A DNA stretch of 64,000 nucleotides from Liolophura sinensis (GCF_032854445.1 NW_027018036.1:1-64000), one strand, 5' to 3'; shown: positions 12,661 to 26,952, counted from the stretch's first letter. Notes: a model not told the origin generated them from the letters alone. Made by a program: numbers and translations.

Positions 12661-15600
12661 CTTAGCCCAAAGATTTGACGTCTTCTGGGCTACCGAAGGG
12701 CACATAACGTATAGTTAAAAGTTGAATATAGTAACGACCAGTCGCGATTGTGCATAGTACAGTGTATCCGATTTCAATTAACAAAAAGACCAGGCAAAAA
12801 TGCAAAAGTGGAAAAACTGTTCCAGTGCTGCTGGTAAGAGGCTAATCCGACGTATTTTGTGACGAGAAATCGAATGGTGCAAACCGCGTTGCTCTCCGAC
12901 CAATACTTTTGGCTGTAGCGACAATTGAATGATCATTGATGTCATAGTCACGTGCCCAGCAACGGCTCTTACTCCATGGAAACCAGGGAAATTTGCAATT
13001 TTTTAAACAGCTGCCGATGCCTGGGCCATTTCCGCATCTATTAGAACCTTATTGATGTGGTTCAGTGATCAGTTGTACTTTTTACAGCAGACTGTATCTA
13101 GTACATTGTGTTTTTTATGTACGAATGGTGTGGTTTTTCTACACGTAGATAAAGACATTGAGATTGTCTTGGACTTAAAAGTAAGACAATTGCTGGATGA
13201 GTTAAATGGGCTTAGCCCAAAGATTTGACGTCTTCTGGGCTACCGAAGGGCACATAACTTACAGTCAAAAGTTGAATATAGTAATGACCAGTCGCGATTG
13301 TACATAGTAGATTGTATCCGATTTCAAATTAACAAAAAGACCAGGCAAAAATGCAAAAGTGGAAAAATTGTTCCAGTGCTGCTGGTAAGAGGCTAATCCG
13401 ACGTATTTTGTCACGAGAAATCGAATGGTGCAAACCGCGTTGCTCTCCGACCAATACTTTTGGCTGTAGCGACAATTAAATGATCATTGATGTCATAGTC
13501 ACGTGCCCAGCAACGGCTCTTACTCCATGGAAACCAGGGAAATATGCAATTTTTTAACAGCTGCCGATGCCTGGCCCAATTCCGCATCTATTAGAACCTT
13601 ATTGATGTGGGTCAGTGATCAGTTGTACTTTTTACAGCAGACTGTATCTAGTACCTTGTGTTTTTTATGTACAAATGGTGTGGTTTTTCTACACGTAGAT
13701 AAAGACATTGAGATTGTCTTGGACTTAGAAGTAAGACAGTTGCTGGATGAGTTTAATGGGTTTAGCCCAAAGATTTGACGTCTTCTGGGCTACAGAAGGG
13801 CACATAACTTACAGTCAAAAGTTGAATATAGTAATGACCAGTCGCGATTGTACATAGTAGATTGTATCCGATTTCAAATTAACAAAAAGACCAGGCAAAA
13901 ATGCAAAAGTGGAAAAACTGTTCCAGTGCTGCTGGTAAGAGGCTAATCCGACGTATTTTGTGACGAGAAATCGAATGGTGCAAACCGCGTTGCTCTCCGA
14001 CCAATACTTTTGGCTGTAGCGACAATTGAATGATCATTGATGTCATAGTCACGTGCCCAGCAACGGCTCTTACTCCATGGAAACCAGGGAAATTTGCAAT
14101 TTTTTAAACAGCTGCCGATGCCTGGGCCATTTCCGCATCTTTTAGAACCTTATTGATGTGCGTCAGTGATCAGTTGTACTTTTTACAGCAGACTGTATCT
14201 AGTACATTGTGTTTTTTATGTACGAATGGTGTGGTTTTTCTACACGTAGATAAAGACATTCAGATTGTCTTGGACTTAAAAGTAAGACAATTGCTGGATG
14301 AGTTAAATGGGCTTAGCCCAAAGATTTGACGTCTTCTGGGCTACCGAAGGGCACATAACGTATAGTTAAAAGTTGAATATAGTAACGACCAAGCGCGATT
14401 GTGCATAGTACAGTGTATCCGATCTCAATTAACAAAAAGACCAAACAAAAATGCAAAAGTGGAAAAACTGTTCCAGTGCTGCTGGTAAGAGGCTAATCCG
14501 ACGTATTTTGTCACGAAAAATCGAATGGTGCAAACCGCGTTGCTCTCCGACCAATACTTTTGGCTGTAGCGACAATTGAATGATCATTGATGTCATAGTC
14601 ACGTGCCCACCAACGGTTCTTACTCCATGGAAACCAGGGAAATTTGCAATTTTTTAAACAGCTGCCGATGCCTGGCCCAATTCCGCATCTATTAGAACCT
14701 TATAGATGTGGTTCAGTGATCAGTTGTACTTTTTACAGCAGACTGTATCTAGTACATTGTGTTTTTTATGTACAAATGGTGTGGTTTTTCTACACGTAGA
14801 TAAAGACATTGACATTGTCTTGGACTTAGAAGTAAGACAATTGCTGGGTGAGTTAAATAGGCTTAGCCCAAAGATTTGACGTCTTCTGGGCTACAGAAGG
14901 GCACATAACTTACAGTCAAAAGTTGAATATAGTAACGACCAGTCGCGATTGTGCATAGTACAGTGTATCCGATTTCAATTAACAAAAAGACCAGGCAAAA
15001 ATGCAAAAGTGGAAAAACTGTTCCAGTGCTGCTAGTAAGAGGCTAATCCGACGTATTTTGTGACGAGAAATCGAATGGTGCAAACCGCGTTGCTCTCCGA
15101 CCAATACTTTTGGCTGTAGCGACAATTGAATGATCATTGATGTCATAGTCACGTGCCCAGCAACGGCTCTTACTCCATGGAAACCAGGGAAATTTGCAAT
15201 TTTTTAAACAGCTGCCGATGCCTGGGCCATTTCCGCATCTTTTAGAACCTTATTGATGTGGTTCAGTGATCAGTTGTACTTTTTACAGCAGACTGTATCT
15301 AGTACACTGTGTTTTTTATGTACAAATGGTGTGGTTTTTCTACACGTAGATAAAGACATTGAGATTGTCTTGGACTTAGAAGTAAGACAATTGCTGGGTG
15401 AGTTAAATGGGCTTAGCCCAAAGATTTGACGTCTTCTGGGCTACAGAAGGGCACATAACTTACAGTCAAAAGTTGAATATAGTAATGACCAGTCGCGATT
15501 GTACATAGTAGATTGTATCCGATTTCAAATTAACAAAAAGACCAGGCAAAAATGCAAAAGTGGAAAAACTGTTCCAGTGCTGCTAGTAAGAAGCTAATCC

Positions 15601-17612
15601 GACGTATTTTGTGACGAGAAATCGAATGGTGCAAACCGCGTTGCTCTCCGACCAATACTTTTGGCTGTAGCGACAATTGAATGATCATTGATGTCATAGT
15701 CACGTGCCCAGCAACGGCTCTTACTCCATGGAAACCAGGGAAATTTGCAATTTTTTAAACAGCTGCCGATGCCTGGGCCATTTCCGCATCTTTTAGAACC
15801 TTATTGATGTGCGTCAGTGATCAGTTGTACTTTTTACAGCAGACTGTATCTAGTACATTGTGTTTTTTATGTACGAATGGTGTGGTTTTTCTACACGTAG
15901 ATAAAGACATTGAGATTGTCTTGGACTTAAAAGTAAGACAATTGCTGGATGAGTTAAATGGGCTTAGCCCAAAGATTTGACGTCTTCTGGGCTACCGAAG
16001 GGCACATAACGTATAGTTAAACGTTGAATATAGTAACGACCAGTCGCGATTGTGCATAGTACAGTGTATCCGATTTCAATTAACAAAAAGACCAGGCAAA
16101 AATGCAAAAGTGGAAAAACTGTTCCATTGCTGCTAGTAAGAGGCTAATCCGACGTATTTTGTGACGAGAAATCGAATGGTGCAAACCGCGTTGCTCTCCG
16201 ACCAATACTTTTGGCTGTAGCGACAATTGAATGATCATTGATGTCATAGTCACGTGCCCAGCAACGGCTCTTACTCCATGGAAACCAGGGAAATTTGCAA
16301 TTTTTTAAACAGCTGCCGATGCCTGGGCCATTTCCGCATCTTTTAGAACCTTATTGATGTGCGTCAGTGATCAGTTGTACTTTTTACAGCAGACTGTATC
16401 TAGTACATTGTGTTTTTTATGTACGAATGGTGTGGTTTTTCTACACGTAGATAAAGACATTGAGATTGTCTTGGACTTAAAAGTAAGACAATTGCTGGAT
16501 GAGTTAAATGGGCTTAGCCCAAAGATTTGACGTTTTCTGGGCTACCGAAGGGCACATAACGTATAGTTAAAAGTTGAATATAGTAACGACCAGTCGCGAT
16601 TGTGCATAGTACAGTGTATCCGATTTCAATTAACAAAAAGACCAGGCAAAAATGCAAAAGTGGAAAAACTGTTCCAGTGCTGCTGGTAAGAGGCTAATCC
16701 GACGTATTTTGTGACGAGAAATCGAATGGTGCAAACCGCGTTGCTCTCCGACCAATACTTTTGGCTGTAGCGACAATTGAATGATCATTGATGTCATAGT
16801 CACGTGCCCAGCAACGGCTCTTACTCCATGGAAACCAGGGAAATTTGCAGTTTTTTAAACAGCTGCCGATGCCTGGCCCAATTCCGCATCTATTAGAACC
16901 TTATAGATGTGGTTCAGTGATCAGTTGTACTTTTTACAGCAGACTGTATCTAGTACATTGTGTTTTTTATGTACGAATGGTGTGGTTTTTCTACACATAG
17001 ATAAAGACATTGACATTGTCTTGGACTTAAAAGTAAGACAATTGCTGGATGAGTTAAATGGGCTTAGCCCAAAGATTTGACGTCTTCTGGGCTACCGAAG
17101 GGCACATAACGTATAGTTAAAAGTTGAATATAGTAACGACCAGTCGCGATTGTGCATAGTACAGTGTATCCGATTTCAATTAACAAAAAGACCAAACAAA
17201 AATGCAAAAGTAGAAAAACTGTTCCAGTGCTCCTGGTAAGAGGCTAATCCGACGTATTTTGTCACGAGAAATCGAATGGTGCAAACCGCGTTGCTCTCCG
17301 ACCAATACTTTTGGCTGTAGCGACAATTGAATGATCATTGATGTCATAGTCACGTGCCCAGCAACGGCTCTTACTCCATGGAAACCAGGGAAATTTGCAA
17401 TTTTTTAAACAGCTGCCGATGCCTGGCCCAATTCCGCATCTTTTAGAACCTTATTGATGTGGTTCAGTGATCAGTTGTACTTTTTACAGCAGACTGTATC
17501 TAGTACATTGTGTTTTTTATGTACGAATGGTGTGGTTTTTCTACACGTAGATATAGACATTGAGATTGTCTTGGACTTAAAAGTAAGACAATTGCTGGAT
17601 GAGTTAAATGGG

Positions 17613-19262
17613 CTTAGCCCAAAGATTTGACGTCTTCTGGGCTACCGAAGGGCACATAACGTATAGTTAAAAGTTGAATATAGTAACGACCAAGCGCGAT
17701 TGTGCATAGTACAGTGTATCCGATTTCAATTAACAAAAAGACCAGGCAAAAATGCAAAAGTGGAAAAACTGTTCCAGTGCTGCTGGTAAGAGGCTAATCC
17801 GACGTATTTTGTCACGAGAAATCGAATGGTGCAAACCGCGTTGCTCTCCGACCAATACTTTTGGCTGTAGCGACAATTGAATGATCATTGATGTCATAGT
17901 CACGTGCCCAGCAACGGCTCTTACTCCATGGAAACCAGGGAAATTTGCAATTTTCTAAACAGCTGCCGATGCCTGGGCCATTTCCGCATCTATTAGAACC
18001 TTATTGATGTGGGTCAGTGATCAGTTGTACTTTTTACAGCAGACTGTATCTAGTACCTTTTGTTTTTTATGTACAAATGGTGTGGTTTTTCTACACGTAG
18101 ATAAAGACATTGAGAATGTCTTGGACTGAAAAGTAAGACAATTGCTGGGTGAGTTAAATGGGCTTAGCCCAAAGATTTGACGTCTTCTGGGCTACCGAAG
18201 GGCACATAACGTATAGTTAAAAGTTGAATATAGTAACGACCAGTCGCGATTGTGCATAGTACAGTGTATCCGATTTCAATTAACAAAAAGACCAAACAAA
18301 AATGCAAAAGTGGAAAAACTGTTCCAGTGCTGCTGGTAAGAGGCTAATCCGACGTATTTTGTCACGAGAAATCGAATGGTGCAAACCGCGTTGCTCTCCG
18401 ACCAATACTTTTGGCTGTAGCGACAATTGAATGATCATTGATGTCATAGTCACGTGCCCACCAACGGCTCTTACTCCATGGAAACCAGGGAAATTTGCAA
18501 TTTTTTAAACAGCTGCCGATGCCTGGCCCAATTCCGCATCTATTAGAACCTTATAGATGTGGTTCAGTGATCAGTTGTACTTTTTACAGCAGACTGTATC
18601 TAGTACATTGTGTTTTTTATGTACGAATGGTGTGGTTTTTCTACACGTAGATAAAGACATTGACATTGTCTTGGACTTAAAAGTAAGACAATTGCTGGAT
18701 GAGTTAAATGGGCTTAGCCCAAAGATTTGACGTCTTCTGGGCTACCGAAGGGCACATAACGTATAGTTAAAAGTTGAATATAGTAACGACCAGTCGCGAT
18801 TGTGCATAGTACAGTGTATCCGATTTCAATTAACAAAAAGACCAGGCAAAAATGCAAAAGTGGAAAAACTGTTCCAGTGCTGCTGGTAAGAGGCTAATCC
18901 GACGTATTTTGTGACGAGAAATCGAATGGTGCAAACCGCGTTGCTCTCCGACCAATACTTTTGGCTGTAGCGACAATTGAATGATCATTGATGTCATAGT
19001 CACGTGCCCAGCAACGGCTCTTACTCCATGGAAACCAGGGAAATTTGCAATTTTTTAAACAGCTGCCGATGCCTGGGCCATTTCCGCATCTATTAGAACC
19101 TTATTGATGTGGTTCAGTGATCAGTTGTACTTTTTACAGCAGACTGTATCTAGTACATTGTGTTTTTTATGTACGAATGGTGTGGTTTTTCTACACGTAG
19201 ATAAAGACATTGAAATTGTCTTGGACTTAAAAGTAAGACAATTGCTGGATGAGTTAAATGGG
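17613..19262 (+). repeat. Three-monomer block, paired with 11012-12660
   Basis: Monomers at 17613, 18163 and 18713 repeat the diagnostic order of 11012-12660: AAGCGCG plus GAGAATGTC, then CCAAACAAAA plus GACATTGTC, then GTGACGAG plus GAAATTGTC. The rare GAGAATGTC change, seen only in these two monomers, makes independent origin unlikely. Confidence 0.75.
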
Positions 19263-19776
19263 CTTAGCCCAAAGATTTGACGTCTTCTGGGCTACCGAAG
19301 GGCACATAACGTATAGTTAAAAGTTGAAATTAGTAACGACCAGTCGCGATTGTGCATAGTACAGTGTATCCGATTTCAATTAACAAAAAGACCAGGCAAA
19401 AATGCAAAAGTGGAAAAACTGTTCCAGTGCTGCTGGTAAGAGGCTAATCCGACGTATTTTGTGACGAGAAATCGAATGGTGCAAACCGCGTTGCTCTCCG
19501 ACTAATACTTTTGGCTGTAGCGACAATTGAATGATCATTGATGTCATAGTCACGTGCCCAGCAACGGCTCTTACTCGCCGATGCCTGGGCCAATTCCGCA
19601 TCTTTTTGAACCTTATTGATGTGGGTCACTGATCAGTTGTACTTTTTACAGCAGACTGTATCTAGTACCTTGTGTTTTTTATGTACAAATGGTGTGGTTT
19701 TTTCTACACGTAGATAAAGACATTGAGATGGTCTTGGACTGAAAAGTAAGGACAATTGCTGGATGAGTTAAATGGG
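19263..19776 (+). repeat. Shortened monomer with a 38 bp internal deletion
   Basis: Only 514 bp long. At about 19576 CTCTTACTC runs straight into GCCGATGCC. The 38 bp from CATGGAAACC to AACAGCT, present in the other copies, are missing. Two one-base insertions elsewhere in the monomer account for the rest of the length. A simple deletion during replication or exchange is likely. Confidence 0.85.
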
Positions 19777-20877
19777 CTTAGCCCAAAGATTTGACGTCTT
19801 CTGGGCTACCGAAGGGCACATAACGTATAGTTAAAAGTTGAATATAGTAACGACCAGTCGCGATTGTGCATAGTACAGTGTATCCGATTTCAATTAACAA
19901 AAAGACCAGGCAAAAATGCAAAAGTGGAAAAAACTGTTCCAGTGCTGCTGGTAAGAGGCTAATCCGACGTATTTTGTCACGAGAAATCGAATGGTGCAAA
20001 CCGCGTTGCTTTCCGACCAATACTTTTGGCTGTAGCGACAATTGAATGATCATTGATGTCATAGTCACGTGCCCAGCAACGGCTCTTACTCCATGGAAAC
20101 CAGGGAAATTTGAAATTTTTTAAACAGCTGCCGATGCCTGGGCCATTTCCGCATCTTTTTTAACCTTATTGATGTGGTTCAGTGATCAGTTGTACTTTTT
20201 ACAGCAGACTGTATCTAGTACATTGTGTTTTTTATGTACGAATGGCGTGGTTTTTCTACACGTAGATAAAGACATTGAAATTGTCTTGGACTTAAAAGTA
20301 AGACAATTGCTGGATGAGTTAAATGGGCTTAGCCCAAAGATTTGACGTCTTCTGGGCTACCGAAGGGCACATAACGTATAGTTAAAAGTTGAATATAGTA
20401 ACGACCAGTCGCGATTGTGCATAGTACAGTGTATCCGATTTCAATTAACAAAAAGACCAGGCAAAAATGCAAAAGTGGAAAAACTGTTCCAGTGCTGCTG
20501 GTAAGAGGCTAATCCGACGTATTTTGTCACGAGAAATCGAATGGTGCAAACCGCGTTGCTCTCCGACCAATACTTTTGGCTGTAGCGACAATTGAATGAT
20601 CATTGATGTCATAGTCACGTGCCCAGCAACGGCTCTTACTCCATGGAAACCAGGGAAATTTGCAATTTTCTAAACAGCTGCCGATGCCTGGGCCAATTCC
20701 GCATCTTTTAGAACCTTATAGATGTGGGTCACTGATCAGTTGTACTTTTTACAGCAGACTGTATCTAGTACATTGTGTTTTTTATGTACAAATGGTGTGG
20801 TTTTTCTACACGTAGATAAAGACATTGAGATTGTCTTGGACTGAAAAGTAAGACAATTGCTGGATGAGTTAAATGGG

Positions 20878-21983
20878 CTTAGCCCAAAGATTTGACGTCT
20901 TCTGGGCTACCGAAGGGCACATAACGTATAGTTAAAAGTTGAATATAGTAACGACCAGTCGCGATTGTGCTTAGTACAGTGTATCCGATTTCAATTAACA
21001 AAAAGACCAGGCAAAAATGCAAAAGTGGAAAAACTGTTCCAGTGCTGCTGGTAAGAGGCTAATCCGACGTATTTTGTCACGAGAAATCGAATGGTGCAAA
21101 CCGCGTTGCTCTCTGACCAATACTTTTGGCTGTAGCGACAATTGAATGATCATTTGATGTCATAGTCACGTGCCCAGCAACGGTTCTTACTCCATGGAAA
21201 CCAGGGAAATTTGCAATTTTTTAAACAGCTGCCGATGCCTGGGCCAATTCCGCATCTTTTAGAACCTTATTGATGTGGGTCAGTGATCAGTTGTACTTTT
21301 TACAGCAGACTGTATCTAGTAATTTGTGTTTTTTATGTACAAATGGTGTGGTTTTTTCTACACGTAGATAAAGACATTGAGATTGTCTTGGACTTAAAAG
21401 TAAGACAAATGCTGGGTGAGTTTAATGGGTTTAGCCCAAAGATTTGACGTCTTCTGGGCTACCGAAGGGCACATAACATATAGTCAAAAGTTGAATATAA
21501 TAATGACCAGTCGCGATTGTACATAGTACAGTGTATCCGATTTCAATTAACAAAAAGACCAGGCAAAAATGCAAAAGTGGAAAAAACTGTTCCAGTGCTG
21601 CTGGTAAGAGGCTAATCCGACGTATTTTGTCACGAGAAATCGAATGGTGCAAACCGCGTTGCTCTCCGACCAATACTTTTGGGCTGTAGCGACAATTGAA
21701 TGATCATTGATGTCATAGTCACGTGCCCAGCAACGGCTCTTACTCCATGGAAACCAGGGAAATTTGCAATTTTTTAAACAGCTGCCGATGCCTGGGCCAT
21801 TTCCGCATCTTTTAGAACCTTATTGATGTGCGTCAGTGATCAGTTGTACTTTTTACAGCAGACTGTATCTAGTACATTGTGTTTTTTATGTACGAATGGT
21901 GTGGTTTTTTCTACACGTAGATAAAGACATTGAGATTGTCTTTGGACTTAAAAGTAAGACAATTGCTGGATGAGTTAAATGGG
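20878..21983 (+). repeat. X-Y dimer, copy 1
   Basis: Monomer X (20878) carries TGTGCTTAGTAC, CTCTGACC, CGGTTCTTAC and AATTTGTG. Monomer Y (21430) begins TTTAGCCC and carries ACATATAGTC, GAATATAATAATGACC and GTACATAGTACAGTG. The X-Y pair occurs three times in the window, so the dimer is a repeat unit of its own. Confidence 0.75.
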
Positions 21984-23089
21984 CTTAGCCCAAAGATTTG
22001 ACGTCTTCTGGGCTACCGAAGGGCACATAACGTATAGTTAAAAGTTGAATATAGTAACGACCAGTCGCGATTGTGCTTAGTACAGTGTATCCGATTTCAA
22101 TTAACAAAAAGACCAGGCAAAAATGCAAAAGTGGAAAAACTGTTCCAGTGCTGCTGGTAAGAGGCTAATCCGACGTAATTTTGTCACGAGAAATCGAATG
22201 GTGCAAACCGCGTTGCTCTCTGACCAATACTTTTGGCTGTAGCGACAATTGAATGATCATTGATGTCATAGTCACGTGCCCAGCAACGGTTCTTACTCCA
22301 TGGAAACCAGGGAAATTTGCAATTTTTTAAACAGCTGCCGATGCCTGGGCCAATTCCGCATCTATTAGAACCTTATTGATGTGGGTCAGTGATCAGGTTG
22401 TACTTTTTACAGCAGACTGTATCTAGTAATTTGTGTTTTTTATGTACAAATGGTGTGGTTTTTCTACACGTAGATAAAGACATTGAGATTGTCTTGGACT
22501 TAAAAGTAAGACAAATGCTGGGTGAGTTTTAATGGGTTTAGCCCAAAAGATTTGACGTCTTCTGGGCTACCGAAGGGCACATAACATATAGTCAAAAGTT
22601 GAATATAATAATGACCAGTCGCGATTGTACATAGTACAGTGTATCCGATTTCAATTAACAAAAAGACCAGGCAAAAATGCAAAAGTGGAAAAACTGTTCC
22701 AGTGCTGCTGGTAAGAGGCTAATCCGACGTATTTTGTTGACGAGAAATCGAATGGTGCAAACCGCGTTGCTCTCCGACCAATACTTTTGGCTGTAGCGAC
22801 AATTGAATGATCATTGATGTCATAGTCACGTGCCCAGCAACGGCTCTTACTCCATGGAAACCAGGGAAATTTGCAATTTTTTAAACAGCTGCCGATGCCT
22901 GGGCCATTTCCGCATCTTTTAGGAACATTATTGATGTGCGTCAGTGATCAGTTGTACTTTTACAGCAGACTGTATCTAGTACATTGTGTTTTTTATGTAC
23001 GAATGGTGTGGTTTTTCTACACGTAGATAAAGACATTGAGATTTGTCTTGGACTTAAAAGTAAGACAATTGCTGGATGAGTTAAATGGG
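21984..23089 (+). repeat. X-Y dimer, copy 2
   Basis: Repeats copy 1 directly, with X at 21984 and Y at 22537 and the same diagnostic bases. It has extra one-base insertions (GACGTAATTTTG, GATCAGGTTG, GAGTTTTAATGG, GAGATTTGTC), as is usual in this indel-rich zone. Confidence 0.75.
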
Positions 23090-25264
23090 CTTAGCCCAAA
23101 GATTTGACGTCTTCTGGGCTACCGAAGGGCACATAACGTATAGTTAAAAGTTGAATATAGTAACGACCAGTCGCGATTGTGCATAGTACAGTGTATCCGA
23201 TTTCAATTAACAAAAAGACCAGGCAAAAATGCAAAAAGTGGAAAAACTGTTCCAGTGCTGCTAGTAAGAGGCTAATCCGACGTATTTTGTGACGAGAAAT
23301 CGAATGGTGCAAACCGCGTTGCTCTCCGACCAATACTTTTGGCTGTAGCGACAATTGAATGATCATTGATGTCATAGTCACGTGCCCAGCAACGGCTCTT
23401 ACTCCATGGAAACCAGGGAAATTTGCAATTTTTTAAACAGCTGCCGATGCCTGGGCCATTTTCCGCATCTTTTAGAACCTTATTGATGTGCGTCAGTGAT
23501 CAGTTGTACTTTTTACAGCAGACTGTATCTAGTACATTGTGTTTTTTATGTACGAATGGTGTGGTTTTTCTACACGTAGATAAAGACATTGAGATTGTCT
23601 TGGACTTAAAAGTAAGACAATTGCTGGATGAGTTAAATGGGCTTAGCCCAAAGATTTGACGTCTTCTGGGCTACCGAAGGGCACATAACGTATAGTTAAA
23701 AGTTGAATATAGTAACGACCAGTCGCGATTGTACATAGTACAGTGTATCCAATTTCAATTAACAAAAAGACCAGGCAAAATGCAAAAGTGGAAAAACTGT
23801 TCCAGTGCTGCTGGTAAGAGGCTAATCCGACGTATTTTGTCACGAGAAATCGAATGGTGCAAACCGCGTTGCTCTCCGACCAATACTTTTGGCTGTAGCG
23901 ACAATTGAATGATCATTGATGTCATAGTCACGTGCCCAGCAACGGCTCTTACTCCATGGAAACCAGGGAAATTTGCAATTTTTTAAACAGCTGCCGATGC
24001 CTGGCCCAATTTCGCATCTATTAGAACCTTATAGATGTGGTTCAGTGATCAGTTGTACTTTTTACAGCAGACTGTATCTAGTACATTGTGTTTTTTATGT
24101 ACGAATGGTGTGGTTTTTCTACACGTAGATAAAGACATTGAGATTGTCTCGGGCTTAAAAGTAAGGACAATTGCTGGATGAGTTAAATGGGCTTAGCCCA
24201 AAGATTTGACGTCTTCTGGGCTACCGAAGGGCACATAACGTATAGTTAAAAGTTGAATATAGTAACGACCAGTCGCGATTGTGCATAGTACAGTGTATCC
24301 GATTTCAATTAACAAAAAGACCAGGCAAAAATGCAAAAAGTGGAAAAACTGTTCCAGTGCTGCTGGTAAGAGGCTAATCCGACGTATTTTGTCACGAGAA
24401 ATCGAATGGTGCAAACCGCGTTGCTCTCCGACCAATACTTTTGGCTGTAGCGACAATTGAATGATCATTGATGTCATAGTCACGTGCCCAGCAACGGCTC
24501 TTACTCCATGGAAACCAGGGAAATTTGCAATTTTCTAAACAGCTGCCGATGCCTGGGCCAATTCCGCATCTTTTAGAACCTTATTGATGTGGGGTCACTG
24601 ATCAGTTGTACTTTTTACAGCAGACTGTATCTAGTACCTTGTGTTTTTTATGTACAAATGGTGTGGTTTTTCTACACGTAGATAAAGACATTGAGATTGT
24701 CTTGGACTGAAAAGTAAGACAATTGCTGGATGAGTTAAATGGGCTTAGCCCAAAGATTTGACGTCTTCTGGGCTACCGAAGGGCACATAACGTATAGTTA
24801 AAAGTTGAATATAGTAACGACCAGTCGCGATTGTGCATAGTACAGTGGTATCCGATTTCAATTAACAAAAAGACCAGGCAAAAATGCAAAAGTGGAAAAA
24901 CTGTTCCAGTGCTGCTGGTAAGAGGCTAATCCGACGTATTTTGTCACGAGAAATCGAATGGTGCAAACCGCGTTGCTCTCCGACCAATACTTTTGGCTGT
25001 AGCGACAATTGAAGATCATTGATGTCATAGTCACGTGCCCAGCAACGGCTCTTACTCCATGGAAACCAGGGAAATTTGCAATTTTTTAAACAGCTGCCGA
25101 TGCCTGGCCCAATTCCCCATCTATTAGAACCTTATAGATGTGGTTCAGTGATCAGTTGTACTTTTTTACAGCAGACTGTATCTAGTACATTGTGTTTTTT
25201 ATGTACGAATGGCGTGGTTTTTCTACACGTAGATAAAGACATTGAAATTTGTCTTGGACGTAAA

Positions 25265-25290
25265 AGTAAGACAATTGCTGGATTGCTGGA
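25265..25290 (+). repeat. 8 bp tandem duplication within a monomer
   Basis: The normal ATTGCTGGATGAG reads ATTGCTGGATTGCTGGATGAG here, a tandem duplication of ATTGCTGG. It is consistent with replication slippage. No other monomer in the window was seen to share it. Confidence 0.8.
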
Positions 25291-25851
25291 TGAGTTAAAT
25301 GGGCTTAGCCCAAAGATTTGACGTCTTCTGGGCTACCGAAGGGCACATAACGTATAGTTAAAAGTTGAATATAGTAACGACCGTCGCGATTGTGCATAGT
25401 ACAGTGTATCCGATTTCAATTAACAAAAAGACCAGGCAAAAATGCAAAAGTGGAAAAACTGTTCCAGTGCTGCTGGTAAGAGGCTAATCCGACGTATTTT
25501 GTCACGAGAAATCGAATGGTGCAAACCGCGTTGCTCTCCGACCAATACTTTTGGCTGTAGCGACAATTGAATGATCATTGATGTCATAGTCACGTGCCCA
25601 GCAACGCTCTTACTCCATGGAAAACCAGGGAAATTTGCAATTTCTAACAGCTGCCGATGCCTGGGCCAATTCCGCATCTTTTAGAACCTTATTGATGTGG
25701 GGTCACTGATCAGTTGTACTTTTTACAGCAGACTGTATCTAGTACCTTGTGTTTTTTATGTACAAATGGTGTGGTTTTTCTACACGTAGATAAAGACATT
25801 GAGATTGTCTTGGACTGAAAAGTAAGACATTTGCTGGATGAGTTAAATGGG

Positions 25852-26952
25852 CTTAGCCAAAGGTTTGACGTCTTCTGGCTACGAAGGGCACATAACGTAT
25901 AGTTAAAAGTTGAATATAGTAACGACCAGTCGCGATTGTGCTTAGTACAGTGTATCCGATTTCAATTAACAAAAAAGACCAGGCAAAATGCAAAAGTGGA
26001 AAAACTGTTCCAGTGCTGCTGGTAAGAGGCTAATCCGACGTATTTTGTCACGAGAAATCGAATGGTGCAAACCGCGTTGCTCTCTGACCAATAACTTTTG
26101 GCTGTAGCGACAATTGAATGATCATTGATGTCATAGTCACGTGCCCAGCAACGGTTCTTACTCCATGGAAACCAGGGAAATTTGCAATTTTTTAAACAGC
26201 TGCCGATGCCTGGGCCAATTCCGCATCTTTTAGAACCTTATTGATGTGGGTCAGTGATCAGTGGTACTTTTTACAGCAGGACTGTATCTAGTAATTTGTG
26301 TTTATTATGTACAAATGGTGTGGTTTTTCTACACGTAGATAAAGACATTGAAGATTGTCTTGGACTTAAAAGTAAGACAATTGCTGGGTGAGTTTAATGG
26401 GTTTAGCCCAAAGATTTGACGTCTTCTGGGCTACCGAAGGGCACATAACATATAGTCAAAAGTTGAATATAATAATGACCAGTCGCGATTGTACATAGTA
26501 CAGTGTATCCGATTTCAATTAACAAAAAGACCAGGCAAAAATGCAAAAGTGGAAAAACTGTTCCAGTACTGCTGGTAAGAGCTAATCCGACGTATTTTGT
26601 CACGAGAAATCGAATGGTGCAAACCCGCGTTGCTCTCCGGACCAATACTTTTGGCTGTAGCGACAATTGAATGATCATTGATGTCATAGTCACGTGCCCA
26701 GCAACGGCTCTTACTCCATGGAAACCAGGGAAATTTGCAATTTTTTAAACAGCTGCCGATGCCTGGGCCATTTCCGCATCTTTTAGAACATTATTCATGT
26801 GCGTCAGTGATCAGTTGTACTTTTTACAGCAGACTGTATCTAGTACATTGTGTTTTTTATGTACGAATGGTGTGGTTTTTCTACACGTAGATAAAGACAT
26901 TGAGATTGTCTTGGACTTAAAAGTAAGACAATTGCTGGATGAGTTAAATGGG
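25852..26952 (+). repeat. X-Y dimer, copy 3
   Basis: X at 25852 (TGTGCTTAGTAC, CTCTGACC, CGGTTCTTAC, AATTTGTG) is followed by Y at 26402 (TTTAGCCC, ACATATAGTC, GAATATAATAATG). It lies two and a half kilobases beyond copy 2, separated by five monomers of other types. A solitary Y-type monomer also occurs at 39607. Confidence 0.75.
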
